Program-made: the position numbers and the translations under genes
NCBI GenBank assembly: GCA_934215475.1
Contig: CAKPZY010000001.1
Span: 133,324-197,323, forward strand
Direction: 5' to 3'
Length of the DNA stretch: 64,000 bases
Source: an uncultured Ligilactobacillus sp.
Lineage (GTDB): Bacteria; Bacillota; Bacilli; Lactobacillales; Lactobacillaceae
Shown here: positions 47,801-57,579 of the stretch, in pieces
Position numbering within the stretch: position 1 is the first letter of the stretch
Layout: each line of letters begins with the position of its first letter
Notes under the pieces: generated by a model
Told to the model about the DNA's origin: nothing
Seen by the model: the letters and a program-made list of their open reading frames with translations, nothing else
The model's database searches: none

Positions 47801-48784
47801 ATGCCAGTTTTTGATTACGAGGACATTCAGCTTGTTCCTAATAAATGTATCATCGATAGTCGTTCACAGGCCGATACAACTATTAAATTTGGACCAATGA
47901 CTTTTAAGATCCCGGTAGTTCCAGCCAATATGGCTACGATCATTGATGAAGCCCTAGCTATCTGGCTAGCACAAAACGGCTATTTTTATATTATGCATCG
48001 TTTTGGCAATGAAAATAGAAACAAATTTGTAAGAAAAATGCATGCTCTTGGTTTGTTTGCATCGATCTCAGTCGGCGTTAAACAAGAGGAATATGAATTC
48101 ATCGATGAATTAAGTGAAGGGGATTTTATCCCGGAATACGTCACGATCGACATCGCACATGGTCACGCAAATTCTGTGATCAAAATGATCCACTATATAA
48201 AAAAGAAATTACCTGGGTCTTTTGTGATCGCAGGCAACGTCGGTACACCTGAAGGCGTGCGTGAATTGGAAAATGCTGGTGCTGATGCTACCAAAGTTGG
48301 TATTGGCCCTGGAAAAGCCTGCATAACCAAGCTAAAAACTGGCTTTGGGACAGGTGGATGGCAATTAGCTGCTGTTAGATTGTGTGCTAAAGCTGCCAGC
48401 AAACCGATCATTGCGGACGGCGGCATCAGAAATAACGGAGACATCGCCAAGTCAGTACGTTTTGGGGCTTCAATGGTGATGATCGGTTCGTTATTTGCCG
48501 GCCATGAAGAGACTCCAGGAGGCGTCGTAGAAGATAATGGTGAGAAATTCAAAACCTATTTTGGATCTGCTTCTGAATATCAAAAAGGCGAGTACAAAAA
48601 TGTCGAAGGCAAAAAGCTTTTAGTTCCTTACCGCGGCAGCATCAAAAAAACCTTGCGCGAGATGCAAGAAGACCTGCAATCTTCTATTTCATATGCGGGT
48701 GGTCGTTCATTGAGCGCTTTACGTAAGGTCGACTACGTGATCGTTAAAAATTCGATCTTTAATGGCGACGGTGAAATGTTTTAA
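47801..48784 (+). CDS. guaC: GMP reductase
   Basis: A 327-residue TIM-barrel enzyme that turns GMP into IMP with NADPH, recycling guanine nucleotides. Motifs: [17 protein letters not shown] at the start, NMATIIDE, the active-site Cys in [15 protein letters not shown] (about residue 174), [12 protein letters not shown] and the flap [17 protein letters not shown]. It is the Firmicute type of GuaC. AGGG precedes the ATG. It stands alone on the plus strand with its own promoter and terminator. Confidence 0.95.
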   Translation: MPVFDYEDIQLVPNKCIIDSRSQADTTIKFGPMTFKIPVVPANMATIIDEALAIWLAQNGYFYIMHRFGNENRNKFVRKMHALGLFASISVGVKQEEYEFIDELSEGDFIPEYVTIDIAHGHANSVIKMIHYIKKKLPGSFVIAGNVGTPEGVRELENAGADATKVGIGPGKACITKLKTGFGTGGWQLAAVRLCAKAASKPIIADGGIRNNGDIAKSVRFGASMVMIGSLFAGHEETPGGVVEDNGEKFKTYFGSASEYQKGEYKNVEGKKLLVPYRGSIKKTLREMQEDLQSSISYAGGRSLSALRKVDYVIVKNSIFNGDGEMF

Positions 48785-48805
48785 CTATAAGTCAACACAA
48801 AATAC

Positions 48806-48886
48806 GCTCCCAACACTTGAGACGTCCTATATTGTTTAGCTTTTTAAAGCTATTAAGTAAGGACGTGTCAATGTTAGGAGCTTTTT
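48806..48886. terminator. Bidirectional terminator between guaC and the PTS IIA gene
   Basis: A long interrupted stem, GCTCC-AACA-ACGTCC against its complement (48806-48881), encloses a smaller TAGCTTT/AAAGCTA stem and ends in T5 on the plus strand. The reverse copy has a weaker T-rich end. Confidence 0.85.
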
Positions 48887-48889
48887 AAT

Positions 48890-49252
48890 TTATTTGATCC
48901 CAAATCTAACGATGGTCCCAACATTAACATCTGGATCTCCCGCTGGTTTTAAATAAATAGTATTTGCGCGTGGATGCTCGGGAATATTATGGAAATCAAA
49001 AATTACGTGCCCAATAGACAATAAGTTACTCTTGACTAATGGCCCAACGTATGTGATGTCATATTCTTGACTATCAAAAGAAACTTTTTCGCCCGCTGCT
49101 AAGTCATACTTCTGTTTAAATGCAGGTACTAATTCATGTATGAGGGAGACATCACGTAATTTGTCAGAAGCTGTATCATTAAACATGATTATTAACCCGT
49201 CATCTTTGGAACTAGCATGTTTGCCGATCGAAGTCACCTTTGTTTTAAGCAT
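48890..49252 (-). CDS. PTS glucitol/sorbitol-type IIA component, orphan
   Basis: A 120-residue protein resembling the IIA-Gut family (SrlB/GutA), which carries phosphate from HPr to the sugar permease. MLKTKVTSIGKHA, then LIHELVP, where the phosphorylated His should lie (about residue 40), then YDITYVGPLVKSNLLSIGHVIFDF. No IIB, IIC or dehydrogenase gene is nearby, so it either serves a permease elsewhere or has a regulatory role. GAGAG precedes the ATG. Confidence 0.78.
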   Translation of the reverse strand: MLKTKVTSIGKHASSKDDGLIIMFNDTASDKLRDVSLIHELVPAFKQKYDLAAGEKVSFDSQEYDITYVGPLVKSNLLSIGHVIFDFHNIPEHPRANTIYLKPAGDPDVNVGTIVRFGIK

Positions 49253-49393
49253 TAATTCACTCTCTCCCTTGTAAGTTGATTCAACAGCTATTTTAGCATA
49301 TTTCCAAATAAAATATCATCGTTAATATAGACACTAGAGATTAAAATGTTTTATTACAATGAAACAAGATATACAGACGACAAACAAATTGAA

Positions 49394-49402
49394 TGCTATA
49401 CT
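49394..49402 (+). promoter_or_regulatory. Putative extended -10 promoter of the lactonase gene
   Basis: TGCTATACT with TATACT at 49397-49402, about 35 bp before the start codon. The -35 is poor. Confidence 0.45.
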
Positions 49403-49435
49403 TTTATGTGTTGAAAGGAAGTGCACTAGAAAGTC

Positions 49436-50470
49436 ATGAAAGAAAAATTATTTTTTGGTACATATACCAAAAAAACTAGTCTTGGTATTTATGAAGCAGT
49501 ATTGGACACAAAACGAAACAAAGTGAGCAGCCCCCACCTCGCAATTGATCTTGGAGGCCCGACTTACCTGCGCTTGACCAAAGCTTCTGATCTGCTGACA
49601 ATTTCCACCGAGGGTAATTTAGGTGGTATTGCCAGTTATCAAATCAATAATGATGATTTCATCGAAAATAACGATATTCTCCACGAGGGAGCTAGTCCTT
49701 GCTATATTGGGCTTGATGAAAGGCGCCAATTGGTTTTTTCAGCTAATTACCATAAGGGTGAGATCCTGGTTTATCGGATCAACTCAGATCACACGCTGAC
49801 ACAAACTGATGCTGTGACCGTGACGGGGCACGGTCCACGAGCTGAACAAGATAGCGCTCATATTCACTTTACGGATCTTACACCGGATAACCGCTTGGTT
49901 GCGGTGGACCTCGGAAGTGACAAAGTTTATGTTTATGACATCTTAGCGGGAGGAAAGCTAAAGGAGAACAGTGTATTGCCGACAGAGGCTGGTTTTGGAC
50001 CACGTCATCTTACCTTTTCACCTGATGGGGAGTACGCATATTTAGTGGGTGAGCTTTCCAGTTTGATCAGCACTTTAAAATATGACTCAACAACAGGTAC
50101 CTTTAAAGTCTTGCAAACGCTCAAAACTATCCCGGATTCTTGGACAGAGCACAATGGTGCTGCCGCCGTCAAGATCTCGGAAGATGGAAAATTTGTTTAC
50201 GTATCCAATCGCGGTTATGATTCACTGGCCGTCTTTGCAGTTCAGCAAAACTACCACTTACAACTGATCCAACAAATCTCGACTCAGGGCTCTTTCCCGC
50301 GTGATTTTTCTTTAGACACTTCCGAAAAATTTGTTGTCTGTGCTAACCAAAATACAGACAATGCTACCCTCTACTCTCGCGACCAAGACACAGGCAAATT
50401 AACCTGTGTGCAAAAAGATATCCCTGTTCCAGAGGGTGTATGCGTCTGTTTTGCAGGCACAGAAAAGTAA
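49436..50470 (+). CDS. pgl: 6-phosphogluconolactonase, beta-propeller (YkgB/Pgl) family
   Basis: A 344-residue seven-bladed propeller of the lactonase_7 family. It starts KLFFGTYTKKTSLGIYEA, with GASPCYIGLDERRQLVFSANYHKGEI, HIHFTDLTPDNRLVAVDLGSDKVYVYD, GFGPRHLTFSPDGEYAYLVGELSS and HNGAAAVKISEDGKFVYVSNRG as blade repeats. It would hydrolyse 6-phosphogluconolactone made by Zwf (9976). The ribosome site GGAAG is 12 or more bp from the ATG, so the start is slightly uncertain. cutC begins 35 bp downstream. Confidence 0.88.
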   Translation: MKEKLFFGTYTKKTSLGIYEAVLDTKRNKVSSPHLAIDLGGPTYLRLTKASDLLTISTEGNLGGIASYQINNDDFIENNDILHEGASPCYIGLDERRQLVFSANYHKGEILVYRINSDHTLTQTDAVTVTGHGPRAEQDSAHIHFTDLTPDNRLVAVDLGSDKVYVYDILAGGKLKENSVLPTEAGFGPRHLTFSPDGEYAYLVGELSSLISTLKYDSTTGTFKVLQTLKTIPDSWTEHNGAAAVKISEDGKFVYVSNRGYDSLAVFAVQQNYHLQLIQQISTQGSFPRDFSLDTSEKFVVCANQNTDNATLYSRDQDTGKLTCVQKDIPVPEGVCVCFAGTEK

Positions 50471-50505
50471 TTGGTTCACAATATTTTGCCAGAGGAGGTG
50501 ACATT

Positions 50506-51138
50506 TTGCTGCTAAAAGAAGCTTGCGTTGAAAATTTTACGGACATCCCAGCAGTGATCCGGGCCGGTGCTGCCCGAATCGAGTTGTGCGACAATCTTGC
50601 CGTTGGTGGCACGACGCCCAGTAAGGGTGTGATTGCAGAAGCAATTAATTACTGTCATGAACATGGTGTCCCCGTAATCGTCTTGATCCGTCCCAGAAAA
50701 GGTAATTATGTCTACACAGACACAGAAATCAAGATCATGGAAGCTGACATTTTTGAAGCCCAGGCTCTTGGCGCCGACGGGATTTCCTTTGGTGTCCTAA
50801 CACCAGGTGATCAACTTGATCTTGATGCCATGAAACAATTAGCGGCCGCCGCTGGAGGAATGCAGCTCGTTTTTCATATGGCATTTGACCAAATGAATTT
50901 TGACAAGCAAAAGCAAACAATCGATTGGGCTGTGGCAGAGGGTTACGAACGCATTTTGACTCATGGAGGCCCGTTGACTGAGCCAATTTCTAAAACTTTA
51001 CCGCACCTGAAACAATTAATTGCTTATGCTGATGGAAGGATCACCCTTCTTCCCGGTGGGGGAATTACTTCTGAAAACTGCGCTGAAATTGCTCGTGAAT
51101 TAGGTGTCTCACAAGTGCACGGTTCTCAAATAGTATGA
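50506..51138 (+). CDS. cutC: CutC family protein
   Basis: A 210-residue TIM-barrel protein of the CutC family, named for copper homeostasis although its biochemical role is unclear. Motifs: LKEACVENFTDIPAVIRAGAARIELCDNLAVGGTTPS, VLIRPRKGNYVYTD, DGISFGVLTPGDQLD, LVFHMAFDQM and LLPGGGITSEN. I choose TTG 50506, 7 bp after GGAGG; the frame is open upstream into the lactonase gene. It probably shares the lactonase transcript and ends at a strong terminator. Confidence 0.9.
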   Translation: MLLKEACVENFTDIPAVIRAGAARIELCDNLAVGGTTPSKGVIAEAINYCHEHGVPVIVLIRPRKGNYVYTDTEIKIMEADIFEAQALGADGISFGVLTPGDQLDLDAMKQLAAAAGGMQLVFHMAFDQMNFDKQKQTIDWAVAEGYERILTHGGPLTEPISKTLPHLKQLIAYADGRITLLPGGGITSENCAEIARELGVSQVHGSQIV

Positions 51139-51161
51139 AGAAACAAGTAAATTTAAAAATA

Positions 51162-51206
51162 AAAGCCGGTGCTGAGGAATTATTTCTTCTTCAGCGCCGG
51201 CTTTTT
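51162..51206. terminator. Bidirectional terminator between cutC and galT
   Basis: AAAGCCGGTGCTGA pairs with TCAGCGCCGGCTTT (one wobble), with T5 on the plus strand and a T-rich end on the minus strand. It serves converging cutC and galT. Confidence 0.9.
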
Positions 51207-51299
51207 AAGTTTTACTAAGTCTTAGTTTCAAAGAATCATTATGACTGAGGCCAACAAAAAACTGGTTCCGTAATGATTACCACGATAGATACTTAACCG

Positions 51300-52787
51300 T
51301 TATTGATCAAGGCCAACGTGGCTGACAAACCTGATAAAGGCAGCTTGCCCTTTGACATCCCTTTTGAAAACCCCAGCATCTTGTAATACACGAGCGAACA
51401 CTTTTCCCAGCTCTTCTTGCAAGACCTCCTCAACGTTTTCCTTTGTCAATGAGGAGTGTTTCTTTTTGATATCTTTAGCCCATGGTAAATGATAGTCAGC
51501 AATTTTATTTGGGTCACCCAACAAATACTTCTTTACTTCTATAAGTTCGTCTTTTAGACGTGGCGGTAAGATCGCCAGGCCCATTACCTCGATCAAGCCA
51601 ATATTTTCCTGCTTAATATGTTGGACATCTGGATGTGGATGAAAAACCCCGTCCGGAAATTCATTGGAAGTCTGATTATCGCGCAAAACGAGATCAAGTT
51701 CTAATTTTTTACCGCGATGACGAGCTATCGGAGTTACGGTGTGGTGTGCCTCGTTTCCCGTAAAAGCACGCACCCCGACACTCTCATCACTATAATTACG
51801 CCAATCACTCAAAACTTTATCTGCCAGTTCGATCAAATCTTCCTTGGAAGTGCTTTGCAGCCGGACCACAGACATCGGCCACTTGACGATGCCTGCCTGG
51901 ACATTATCATAACCTGTAAAGTGCAATGGCTTTTCTATCGGAGCCTCCTCCATGGCAAAAACATGGTGCCCACCTTGATAATGTTCGTGGGTCAAGATAG
52001 AGCCGCCAACTATGGGCAGGTCCGCATTACTGCCGACAAAATAACCTGGGAATTTTTCAATAATAGTCAGTAACCTGCCAAATGTCTCCTTATTGATCTT
52101 CATCCCATGATGCCTGGTATCAAGGAAAATGCAGTGCTCACCAAAATATGCGTATGGGGAATACTGAAAGCCCCAATGTTCAGAGCCAATATCAAAACGG
52201 ATCACGCGATGGTTACTGCGTGCCGGATAACCGATCCGCCCAAGGTAGCCTTCGTTTTCCAAACAAAGTTGACACAAAGGGTATCCTGTTGATTTTTGCT
52301 TTTTTGCTAGTGCAATTTGTTTCGGGTCTTTTTCCGGTTTTGAAAGATTGATCGTGATCTCCAAATCCCCATAAGCTGTACCTGCCGTAAAATAAATGTT
52401 CTTAGCAATAGACCGCGTTTTAATGTAATCACTTTTCCGGCTCAAGGCATAAAAATTTTGGATCGCTTGTTCTGGACTATCATTTTTATAAGTCTGCCAG
52501 AAACGGCGGTTGGTCACACCAGGACTTGGTACGATCAATTCCATTAACTGGGCAGATATAATATCTTGCTCATCATGAGTCGACCCGCACTTACCATTTT
52601 TTTGTGCTTGTCCGACCAACTCGTCTTTCAATTCGATCAAAGAAGTTTTAGTAGTGTTCGCCTTTAAAGCCTCATCTCCTACCAAACGTAAGACGTAATT
52701 TGTCAAATATATGTGGTCGATTGTTTCAAAGTCACTATTCTTGATGACCTGATCCACGAAATTAACAACTAACTTATTTTCTGTCAT
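51300..52787 (-). CDS. galT: UDP-glucose-hexose-1-phosphate uridylyltransferase, Firmicute type
   Basis: A 495-residue Leloir-pathway enzyme exchanging UMP between UDP-glucose and galactose 1-phosphate. It is the longer GalT2 type of lactic acid bacteria, distinct from E. coli GalT. Recognisable blocks: YPLCQLCLENEGYLGRIGYPARSNHRVI, YFGEHCIFLDTRHHGMKI, and GGSILTHEHYQGGHHVFAMEEAP with the nucleophile-type His region (about residue 275). AGGTGAG precedes the ATG. It lies 91 bp after galK with no promoter seen between. Confidence 0.94.
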   Translation of the reverse strand: MTENKLVVNFVDQVIKNSDFETIDHIYLTNYVLRLVGDEALKANTTKTSLIELKDELVGQAQKNGKCGSTHDEQDIISAQLMELIVPSPGVTNRRFWQTYKNDSPEQAIQNFYALSRKSDYIKTRSIAKNIYFTAGTAYGDLEITINLSKPEKDPKQIALAKKQKSTGYPLCQLCLENEGYLGRIGYPARSNHRVIRFDIGSEHWGFQYSPYAYFGEHCIFLDTRHHGMKINKETFGRLLTIIEKFPGYFVGSNADLPIVGGSILTHEHYQGGHHVFAMEEAPIEKPLHFTGYDNVQAGIVKWPMSVVRLQSTSKEDLIELADKVLSDWRNYSDESVGVRAFTGNEAHHTVTPIARHRGKKLELDLVLRDNQTSNEFPDGVFHPHPDVQHIKQENIGLIEVMGLAILPPRLKDELIEVKKYLLGDPNKIADYHLPWAKDIKKKHSSLTKENVEEVLQEELGKVFARVLQDAGVFKRDVKGQAAFIRFVSHVGLDQ

Positions 52788-52878
52788 GCTTCTCTCACCT
52801 GCACTTTTGAACTAACCCGCTTTCCTAAACAATCTCCGCCCACATTTCTTGCACCATGTTCTAAATCTTTAGTTTTTA

Positions 52879-54042
52879 TTAGAGTACTTTGGTGCCATCG
52901 GCGATTTCTGCTTCATAAAATGACGGTGCATATCCGATGACATCAGTGTACTTTTCACCAACATTTTTTTCAAATGCATCTACTTGGCTTTTAGCCACTA
53001 AAGCAATAGCACAACCGCCAAAACCAGCACCGGTCATTCGTGCACCCAAAGTGCCAGGCTGTTGCCAGGCTGTATGAGCTAATGTGTCTAATTCCTTACC
53101 GGTTACTTCATAATCATATTCCAAAGAAACATGAGACGCATTGACCAATCTGCCAAATTCCTCCAACTTCCCTTCTTGGAGTAATTTTTCTGCCCGTAAG
53201 GTCCGCTCATTTTCCAATACTGCATGACGTGCTCGTTTCAGGCGATTCCCATCGTTTATCAAATAGGAGTACTCATCAAAAGTATTTGCATCCAATTCAC
53301 CTAATGACTTGATATTCAATTCAGTCTGTAACTCACTCACGGCTTTTTCACATTCGGCTCGCCGCTCATTGTATTTGGAATCAGCTAATTCCCGCCGCTT
53401 GTTCGTATTCATAATAATAATAACATGGTCTTTTAAATCTAACGGAACTATTTGATATTCAAGGTTGTTTGTATCCAGTAAAATTGCATGGTCCTTTTGA
53501 CCCATGCCGACTGCAAACTGATCCATGATCCCAGAATTGACACCGATAAATTCGTTTTCAGTCTTCATTCCCAGCTTGATCAAATTCAGTCGTTCCAAAT
53601 GAAGCTCAAATTGATCATCAACTATTAAACCAATCAGCATTTCCAGTGCGGCTGAGGAGGACAAACCTGAAGCATTAGGAATATTGCCATTAACATAAAC
53701 ATCAAGTCCTGAAGTCAACTTTTCGCCTTCGGATTGAATGAATTTGATCATTCCTTTAGCATAGTTAGCCCATGAATCTTTCTTGGCATATTTCAATTGA
53801 TCCAAATCAGCTTCGATCACGCCTAAATCTGCAAAATTACCGGAATAAAACCGAAGCTTGCGGTCAGACCGTTTGCGAGCGGCACCCCAAATGCCTAAAG
53901 AAATGGCGCAGGGAAAAACATGGCCACCATTATAATCCGTGTGTTCACCGATCAAATTGATCCGACCGGGCGAAAAATATTCAGCAGCTGGCTTTGTTCC
54001 GTAAATTTTAGAAAATTCCTCGATAAGTGATTGTTTATCCAT
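52879..54042 (-). CDS. galK: Galactokinase
   Basis: A 387-residue GHMP kinase that makes galactose 1-phosphate. It has the galactokinase signature [20 protein letters not shown] (about residues 25-44), the ATP loop [15 protein letters not shown] (about residues 118-132) and the GHMP motif 3 in [21 protein letters not shown] precedes the ATG. It is first of galK-galT; galE and galM are not in the window. Confidence 0.96.
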   Translation of the reverse strand: MDKQSLIEEFSKIYGTKPAAEYFSPGRINLIGEHTDYNGGHVFPCAISLGIWGAARKRSDRKLRFYSGNFADLGVIEADLDQLKYAKKDSWANYAKGMIKFIQSEGEKLTSGLDVYVNGNIPNASGLSSSAALEMLIGLIVDDQFELHLERLNLIKLGMKTENEFIGVNSGIMDQFAVGMGQKDHAILLDTNNLEYQIVPLDLKDHVIIIMNTNKRRELADSKYNERRAECEKAVSELQTELNIKSLGELDANTFDEYSYLINDGNRLKRARHAVLENERTLRAEKLLQEGKLEEFGRLVNASHVSLEYDYEVTGKELDTLAHTAWQQPGTLGARMTGAGFGGCAIALVAKSQVDAFEKNVGEKYTDVIGYAPSFYEAEIADGTKVL

Positions 54043-54089
54043 AATTTAAGATCCTCCTGTCATTTCTAAGTAACCGTTTTACATCTTTC

Positions 54090-54160
54090 ATTCTACCTTG
54101 TTTTACTAAAATTTTCAACTTTTACTAATTTGTTTACTTACACTTTTACTATGCTAAAAT
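54090..54160. promoter_or_regulatory. Divergent galK / galR promoters with repeated operator-like sites
   Basis: galK: TTGAAA (54113-54118), 17 bp, TAGAAT (54090-54095), minus strand. galR: TTTACT (54133-54138), 16 bp, TAAAAT (54155-54160), plus strand. TTTTACTA occurs three times in the same direction at 54101, 54120 and 54144; the first is an 11-bp near-palindrome, TTTTACTAAAA. These are good candidates for GalR binding. A cre-like sequence around 54068-54083 carries one extra base and is weak. Confidence 0.65.
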
Positions 54161-54195
54161 AGAAGTATATTCAAGAAAAAAAGGGGTGTGTAAGT

Positions 54196-55203
54196 ATGGC
54201 AACCATCAAAGACATCGCAAAATTAGCCAAAGTATCACCGGCCACGGTCTCGCGTGTTTTGAATCATGACAAAACAATGTCGGCCGGTACTGGTACAAAA
54301 CAAAGGATCTTTAAAGCTGCACATCACCTCAATTACACTAAAACTCCTCAGCGCGCTACAAAAAAAGCTGCACACAAAACTATTGCTCTCATCGAGTGGT
54401 ACACGGAACAGCAGGAATTGAATGACTTGTATTATTTTTCCCTGCGCGAAGGGATAGAAAAAACGGCTAAAAAACTGGGATATCGAATTACCCGCCTTTT
54501 TCATACTGATCCATTAGAAAAAGCAGCTGACTGTGCCGGGATCCTAGCGCTCGGAAAATTTAGCTCAGAACAAATCAAGCAGCTTGGTCGATTATCAGAT
54601 AATATTGTCTTTGTGGACAGCAACACCTTGGCGCAAGGGTACAGTTGTGTCCTCCCTGATTTCTCCACTGGTGTAGCTGCTGCTTTACATCATTTCTTAG
54701 CCATGGGACAAACTAAGATCGGCATGTTGGCTGGGGAAGAACATACTTCCGACAGCAAGGAAAGTTTACTCGATCCCAGGTTTACGACTTTCAAAAAAAT
54801 TTTAACAGCGGATCAAAGATATGACCCGCACTATGTGTTTGTCGGAGAATTTACCTTGGATGCAGGTTACCATATGATGCAAGCAGCATTGTCAGATTTA
54901 AAACACGACTTACCACAAGCTTTCTTTATGGCCAATGACTCTCTGGCTGTAGGCGCTTTGCGTGCGTTGCAAGAGCAAAAGATCCAGATCCCGCAAGAAA
55001 TTAGTATAATTTCTTTTAACGATTCATCTTTAGCACAGTTTGCCTACCCGCGGTTAAGCAGTGTGCATGTGTATACCGCAGAAATGGGTGCATCTGCTGT
55101 CACATTATTGAATGCACAACTTAAAAGATCTGGGGAAATATTTATTCCAAAAATGATCACTCACGGTGTTAAATTGATCCTGCGTGACAGTTCGCTCAAC
55201 TAA
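54196..55203 (+). CDS. galR: LacI-family regulator, probable GalR
   Basis: A 335-residue repressor-type protein. The N-terminal HTH and hinge read ATIKDIAKLAKVSPATVSRVLNHD (residues 2-25), followed by a periplasmic-binding-protein-like sensor domain with DFSTGVAAALHHFLAMGQTKIGMLAG and FFMANDSLAVGALRALQE. It is divergent from galK-galT and sits next to repeated operator-like sites, so control of galactose genes is very likely (inference). GGGGTG precedes the ATG. Confidence 0.88.
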   Translation: MATIKDIAKLAKVSPATVSRVLNHDKTMSAGTGTKQRIFKAAHHLNYTKTPQRATKKAAHKTIALIEWYTEQQELNDLYYFSLREGIEKTAKKLGYRITRLFHTDPLEKAADCAGILALGKFSSEQIKQLGRLSDNIVFVDSNTLAQGYSCVLPDFSTGVAAALHHFLAMGQTKIGMLAGEEHTSDSKESLLDPRFTTFKKILTADQRYDPHYVFVGEFTLDAGYHMMQAALSDLKHDLPQAFFMANDSLAVGALRALQEQKIQIPQEISIISFNDSSLAQFAYPRLSSVHVYTAEMGASAVTLLNAQLKRSGEIFIPKMITHGVKLILRDSSLN

Positions 55204-55256
55204 GACCACTCAAATTGTGGAACGTCCCCTATCCACTACATTGGATAATAATATTT

Positions 55257-55300
55257 AAAAAGCATTCCTCAACGCAAAAGACTTTGAGAAATGCTTTTTT
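55257..55300. terminator. Bidirectional terminator between galR and mgtE
   Basis: AAAAAGCATTCCTCAA pairs with TTGAGAAATGCTTTTTT (one mismatch) around a short loop. Both strands end in T-runs. It overlaps the mgtE stop codon. Confidence 0.85.
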
Positions 55301-56669
55301 AAGTATTTAAGAAAAACTTGAGAAATGAATGAGCTATATTAAAGTAGATCAAAACCGAAGTCAAATCACTTAATGTAGAAATAAATGGTCCAGAAGCAAC
55401 TGCAGGATCTACCCCGAGCTGGTCCATCAAAAGCGGGATGATACTTCCAGCCACTGTGGCGACCATTATTGCGATCCCCATTGATATCCCAATGACAAAT
55501 CCCAAAATGAAATTACTTTTCCATAATCCCACTATTACAAAGATCGTTAAACCAGTCACTAAACCAACGGAGATGCCTGTAACCAGTTCATGAAAAACCA
55601 TTTTCAAACCGGCAAACTTTTTTTCTTCCGCGTTTGATAATCCACGAATTGCAACCGCTAAGCTTTGAGTACCTGCGTTACCTGCAGTACCAGTGATTAG
55701 GGAAACAAACACTGCTAAAATACTAGCTTGAGAAATGAGCCCTTCATAATGATTGATCAATGTTGTGGTAGACATTCCAAGCAATAGTAAAATAATTAGC
55801 CAAGGCAACCTTTTGATAGATGAGTGGAAAGGATCATCTGGGGTCTCCTCTGTATCAACACCAGCAAGTCCTGAAAACTCCCCAGCATTTTCTTCATCGA
55901 TAACATCGATAACATCATCAACATTGATGATTCCAACCATTTTGCTGGCATAATCAACTACTGGCAGAGCGACAAAATTATAATCCCGCACTCTTTGGGC
56001 AACGGCTGCTTGGTCTTCATCCACAGTCACCGAGATCACCGGTGCTGTCATAATTTCAGATATCTGCGTTTCTTCAGGGTTAGTCAATAAGTCTCTTAAA
56101 GTAACGACACCGATCAATTCGTTATCGTCGGTAACCACGTATGCATAATAAATCAGCTCAGCCTCTGTTGCTTCAGAACGAATATCTTTAATGGCAGAAC
56201 TAATATCTTGGTCAGCCAAGATATCAACGTATTCAGTTGTCATCAAAGCACCGGCAGTTTTATCCTCATAATGCAACAATTCTCGGATCTCTGCCGAGCG
56301 TTCTTCTGGTAAAGCGAGCAAATAACGGGTAAGATCTTTATTTTGCGCGTACGCTAAGATATCGACTGCGTTATCAGTATACATCTCATTGATCACCGCA
56401 GCCCCATATTCAACGGGCATTTCTTTAAAATATTTGACTACTTCTTGTGGTTCCTCCTCAATGGCGTCGAACATATCTCCGACCTCGGTCGCAGTCAAAT
56501 AACGATAGACCCGATTTCTTAATGCTCTACTCAATTTGGAAAAAATTTGCGCTTGTTCGTGAACATGCAGATCCAAGTATTCCCGCCGAAATAATTTAGC
56601 CTTCTGACTTCTCAATAATTTTACGATCCGCCCAGTTTTATCTACATTTTTCGTTTGCTGATCAGCCAT
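55299..56669 (-). CDS. mgtE: Magnesium transporter MgtE
   Basis: A 456-residue Mg2+ channel. The N domain (about residues 30-130, EYLDLHVHEQAQIFSKL and FDAIEEEPQEVVKYF) and tandem CBS domains (about 135-260) form the cytoplasmic Mg2+ sensor. Five transmembrane helices follow (about 285-455), with GTAGNAGTQSLAVAIRGL and LGVDPAVASGPFISTLSDL forming the pore. It ends an operon nadK-rluD-mgtE. No M-box leader was seen. Confidence 0.94.
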   Translation of the reverse strand: MADQQTKNVDKTGRIVKLLRSQKAKLFRREYLDLHVHEQAQIFSKLSRALRNRVYRYLTATEVGDMFDAIEEEPQEVVKYFKEMPVEYGAAVINEMYTDNAVDILAYAQNKDLTRYLLALPEERSAEIRELLHYEDKTAGALMTTEYVDILADQDISSAIKDIRSEATEAELIYYAYVVTDDNELIGVVTLRDLLTNPEETQISEIMTAPVISVTVDEDQAAVAQRVRDYNFVALPVVDYASKMVGIINVDDVIDVIDEENAGEFSGLAGVDTEETPDDPFHSSIKRLPWLIILLLLGMSTTTLINHYEGLISQASILAVFVSLITGTAGNAGTQSLAVAIRGLSNAEEKKFAGLKMVFHELVTGISVGLVTGLTIFVIVGLWKSNFILGFVIGISMGIAIMVATVAGSIIPLLMDQLGVDPAVASGPFISTLSDLTSVLIYFNIAHSFLKFFLNT

Positions 56670-56685
56670 TTTTTGGGTACCTCTT

Positions 56686-57579
56686 CTAGATGTTCTTGGA
56701 ATAATTATACATATCTGGCGGCAGTGGTGCGCTAAAAGCTAACATTTTACCTGTCAGCGGCTGCTTAAAGTGCAGTCGCCAACAATGCAGTGCTTGCCGG
56801 TCTAAATGCTGATGAGCTTGTTTTCCATACATCGTGTCACCCTGCAAAGGATGTCCGATGCTGGCACAATGAACCCGGATCTGGTGTGTTCTGCCTGTCT
56901 TAGGGGTCACCAAACACAGCGAACCCAGCGAGCCGCTTTGCAAACATTTGATATGCGTGAAAGCTTGTTGGCCAGTCTGAGAAATTTGCCGTTTAAACAA
57001 GCTATTTGGATCGCGTTTGATCGCCGCAGTAATATCAAATTCATTTTCTTCAGGAATCTCACCAGTCAACAACGCCAAGTATTCTTTAATGATCTGCCTT
57101 TGTTGCATCTGCTTGTCTAACAAAGAATGCGCATAACGGTGCTTAGCAAACAGCACTAAACCACTGGTATCTCTATCCAAACGTGAGACGATATGCGGTA
57201 CCACGCCCATATAACCGCGAATTCGATAGTAACCGCTGATCCTATTGACCAGCGAATCACCAGGATAAAGAACCGAGGGCACTGACGGGACATGCGGCGG
57301 TTTGTTGATCACTAAAATATCTCGATCCTCATAAATAATTTCGATTGGTACAAATGAAGGTACGATCTCACCTTTTCGACCACGTTCAGGAGGCAATAAG
57401 ACTGTGATCGTTTGCGCGGGCAGAAGTTGATCGACAGCTCTGCCTTCTTGCCCATCAATTAAAATTCCTCCGCCTTCATGTCGAACTTTGGATAAAAGGC
57501 GCCGAGAGACTTGCTGCCGTTTTAAAAAAGTTTTGACTTTCATTGGTTTGGTTCCACAATATTGCCATTCTAATTTCAT
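56686..57579 (-). CDS. RluA/RluD-family RNA pseudouridine synthase
   Basis: A 297-residue pseudouridine synthase. An S4-like N-terminus ([31 protein letters not shown]) is followed by the catalytic motif [18 protein letters not shown] (Asp about residue 138) and [20 protein letters not shown]. The family targets 23S rRNA or tRNA; the site cannot be read from the sequence. The ATG overlaps the nadK stop by 4 bp (ATGA). Confidence 0.9.
   Translation of the reverse strand: MKLEWQYCGTKPMKVKTFLKRQQVSRRLLSKVRHEGGGILIDGQEGRAVDQLLPAQTITVLLPPERGRKGEIVPSFVPIEIIYEDRDILVINKPPHVPSVPSVLYPGDSLVNRISGYYRIRGYMGVVPHIVSRLDRDTSGLVLFAKHRYAHSLLDKQMQQRQIIKEYLALLTGEIPEENEFDITAAIKRDPNSLFKRQISQTGQQAFTHIKCLQSGSLGSLCLVTPKTGRTHQIRVHCASIGHPLQGDTMYGKQAHQHLDRQALHCWRLHFKQPLTGKMLAFSAPLPPDMYNYSKNI

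Noticed and set aside
54068..54083. cre (CcpA) site downstream of the galK -10
   Set aside because: The best alignment needs one inserted base or has three mismatches.
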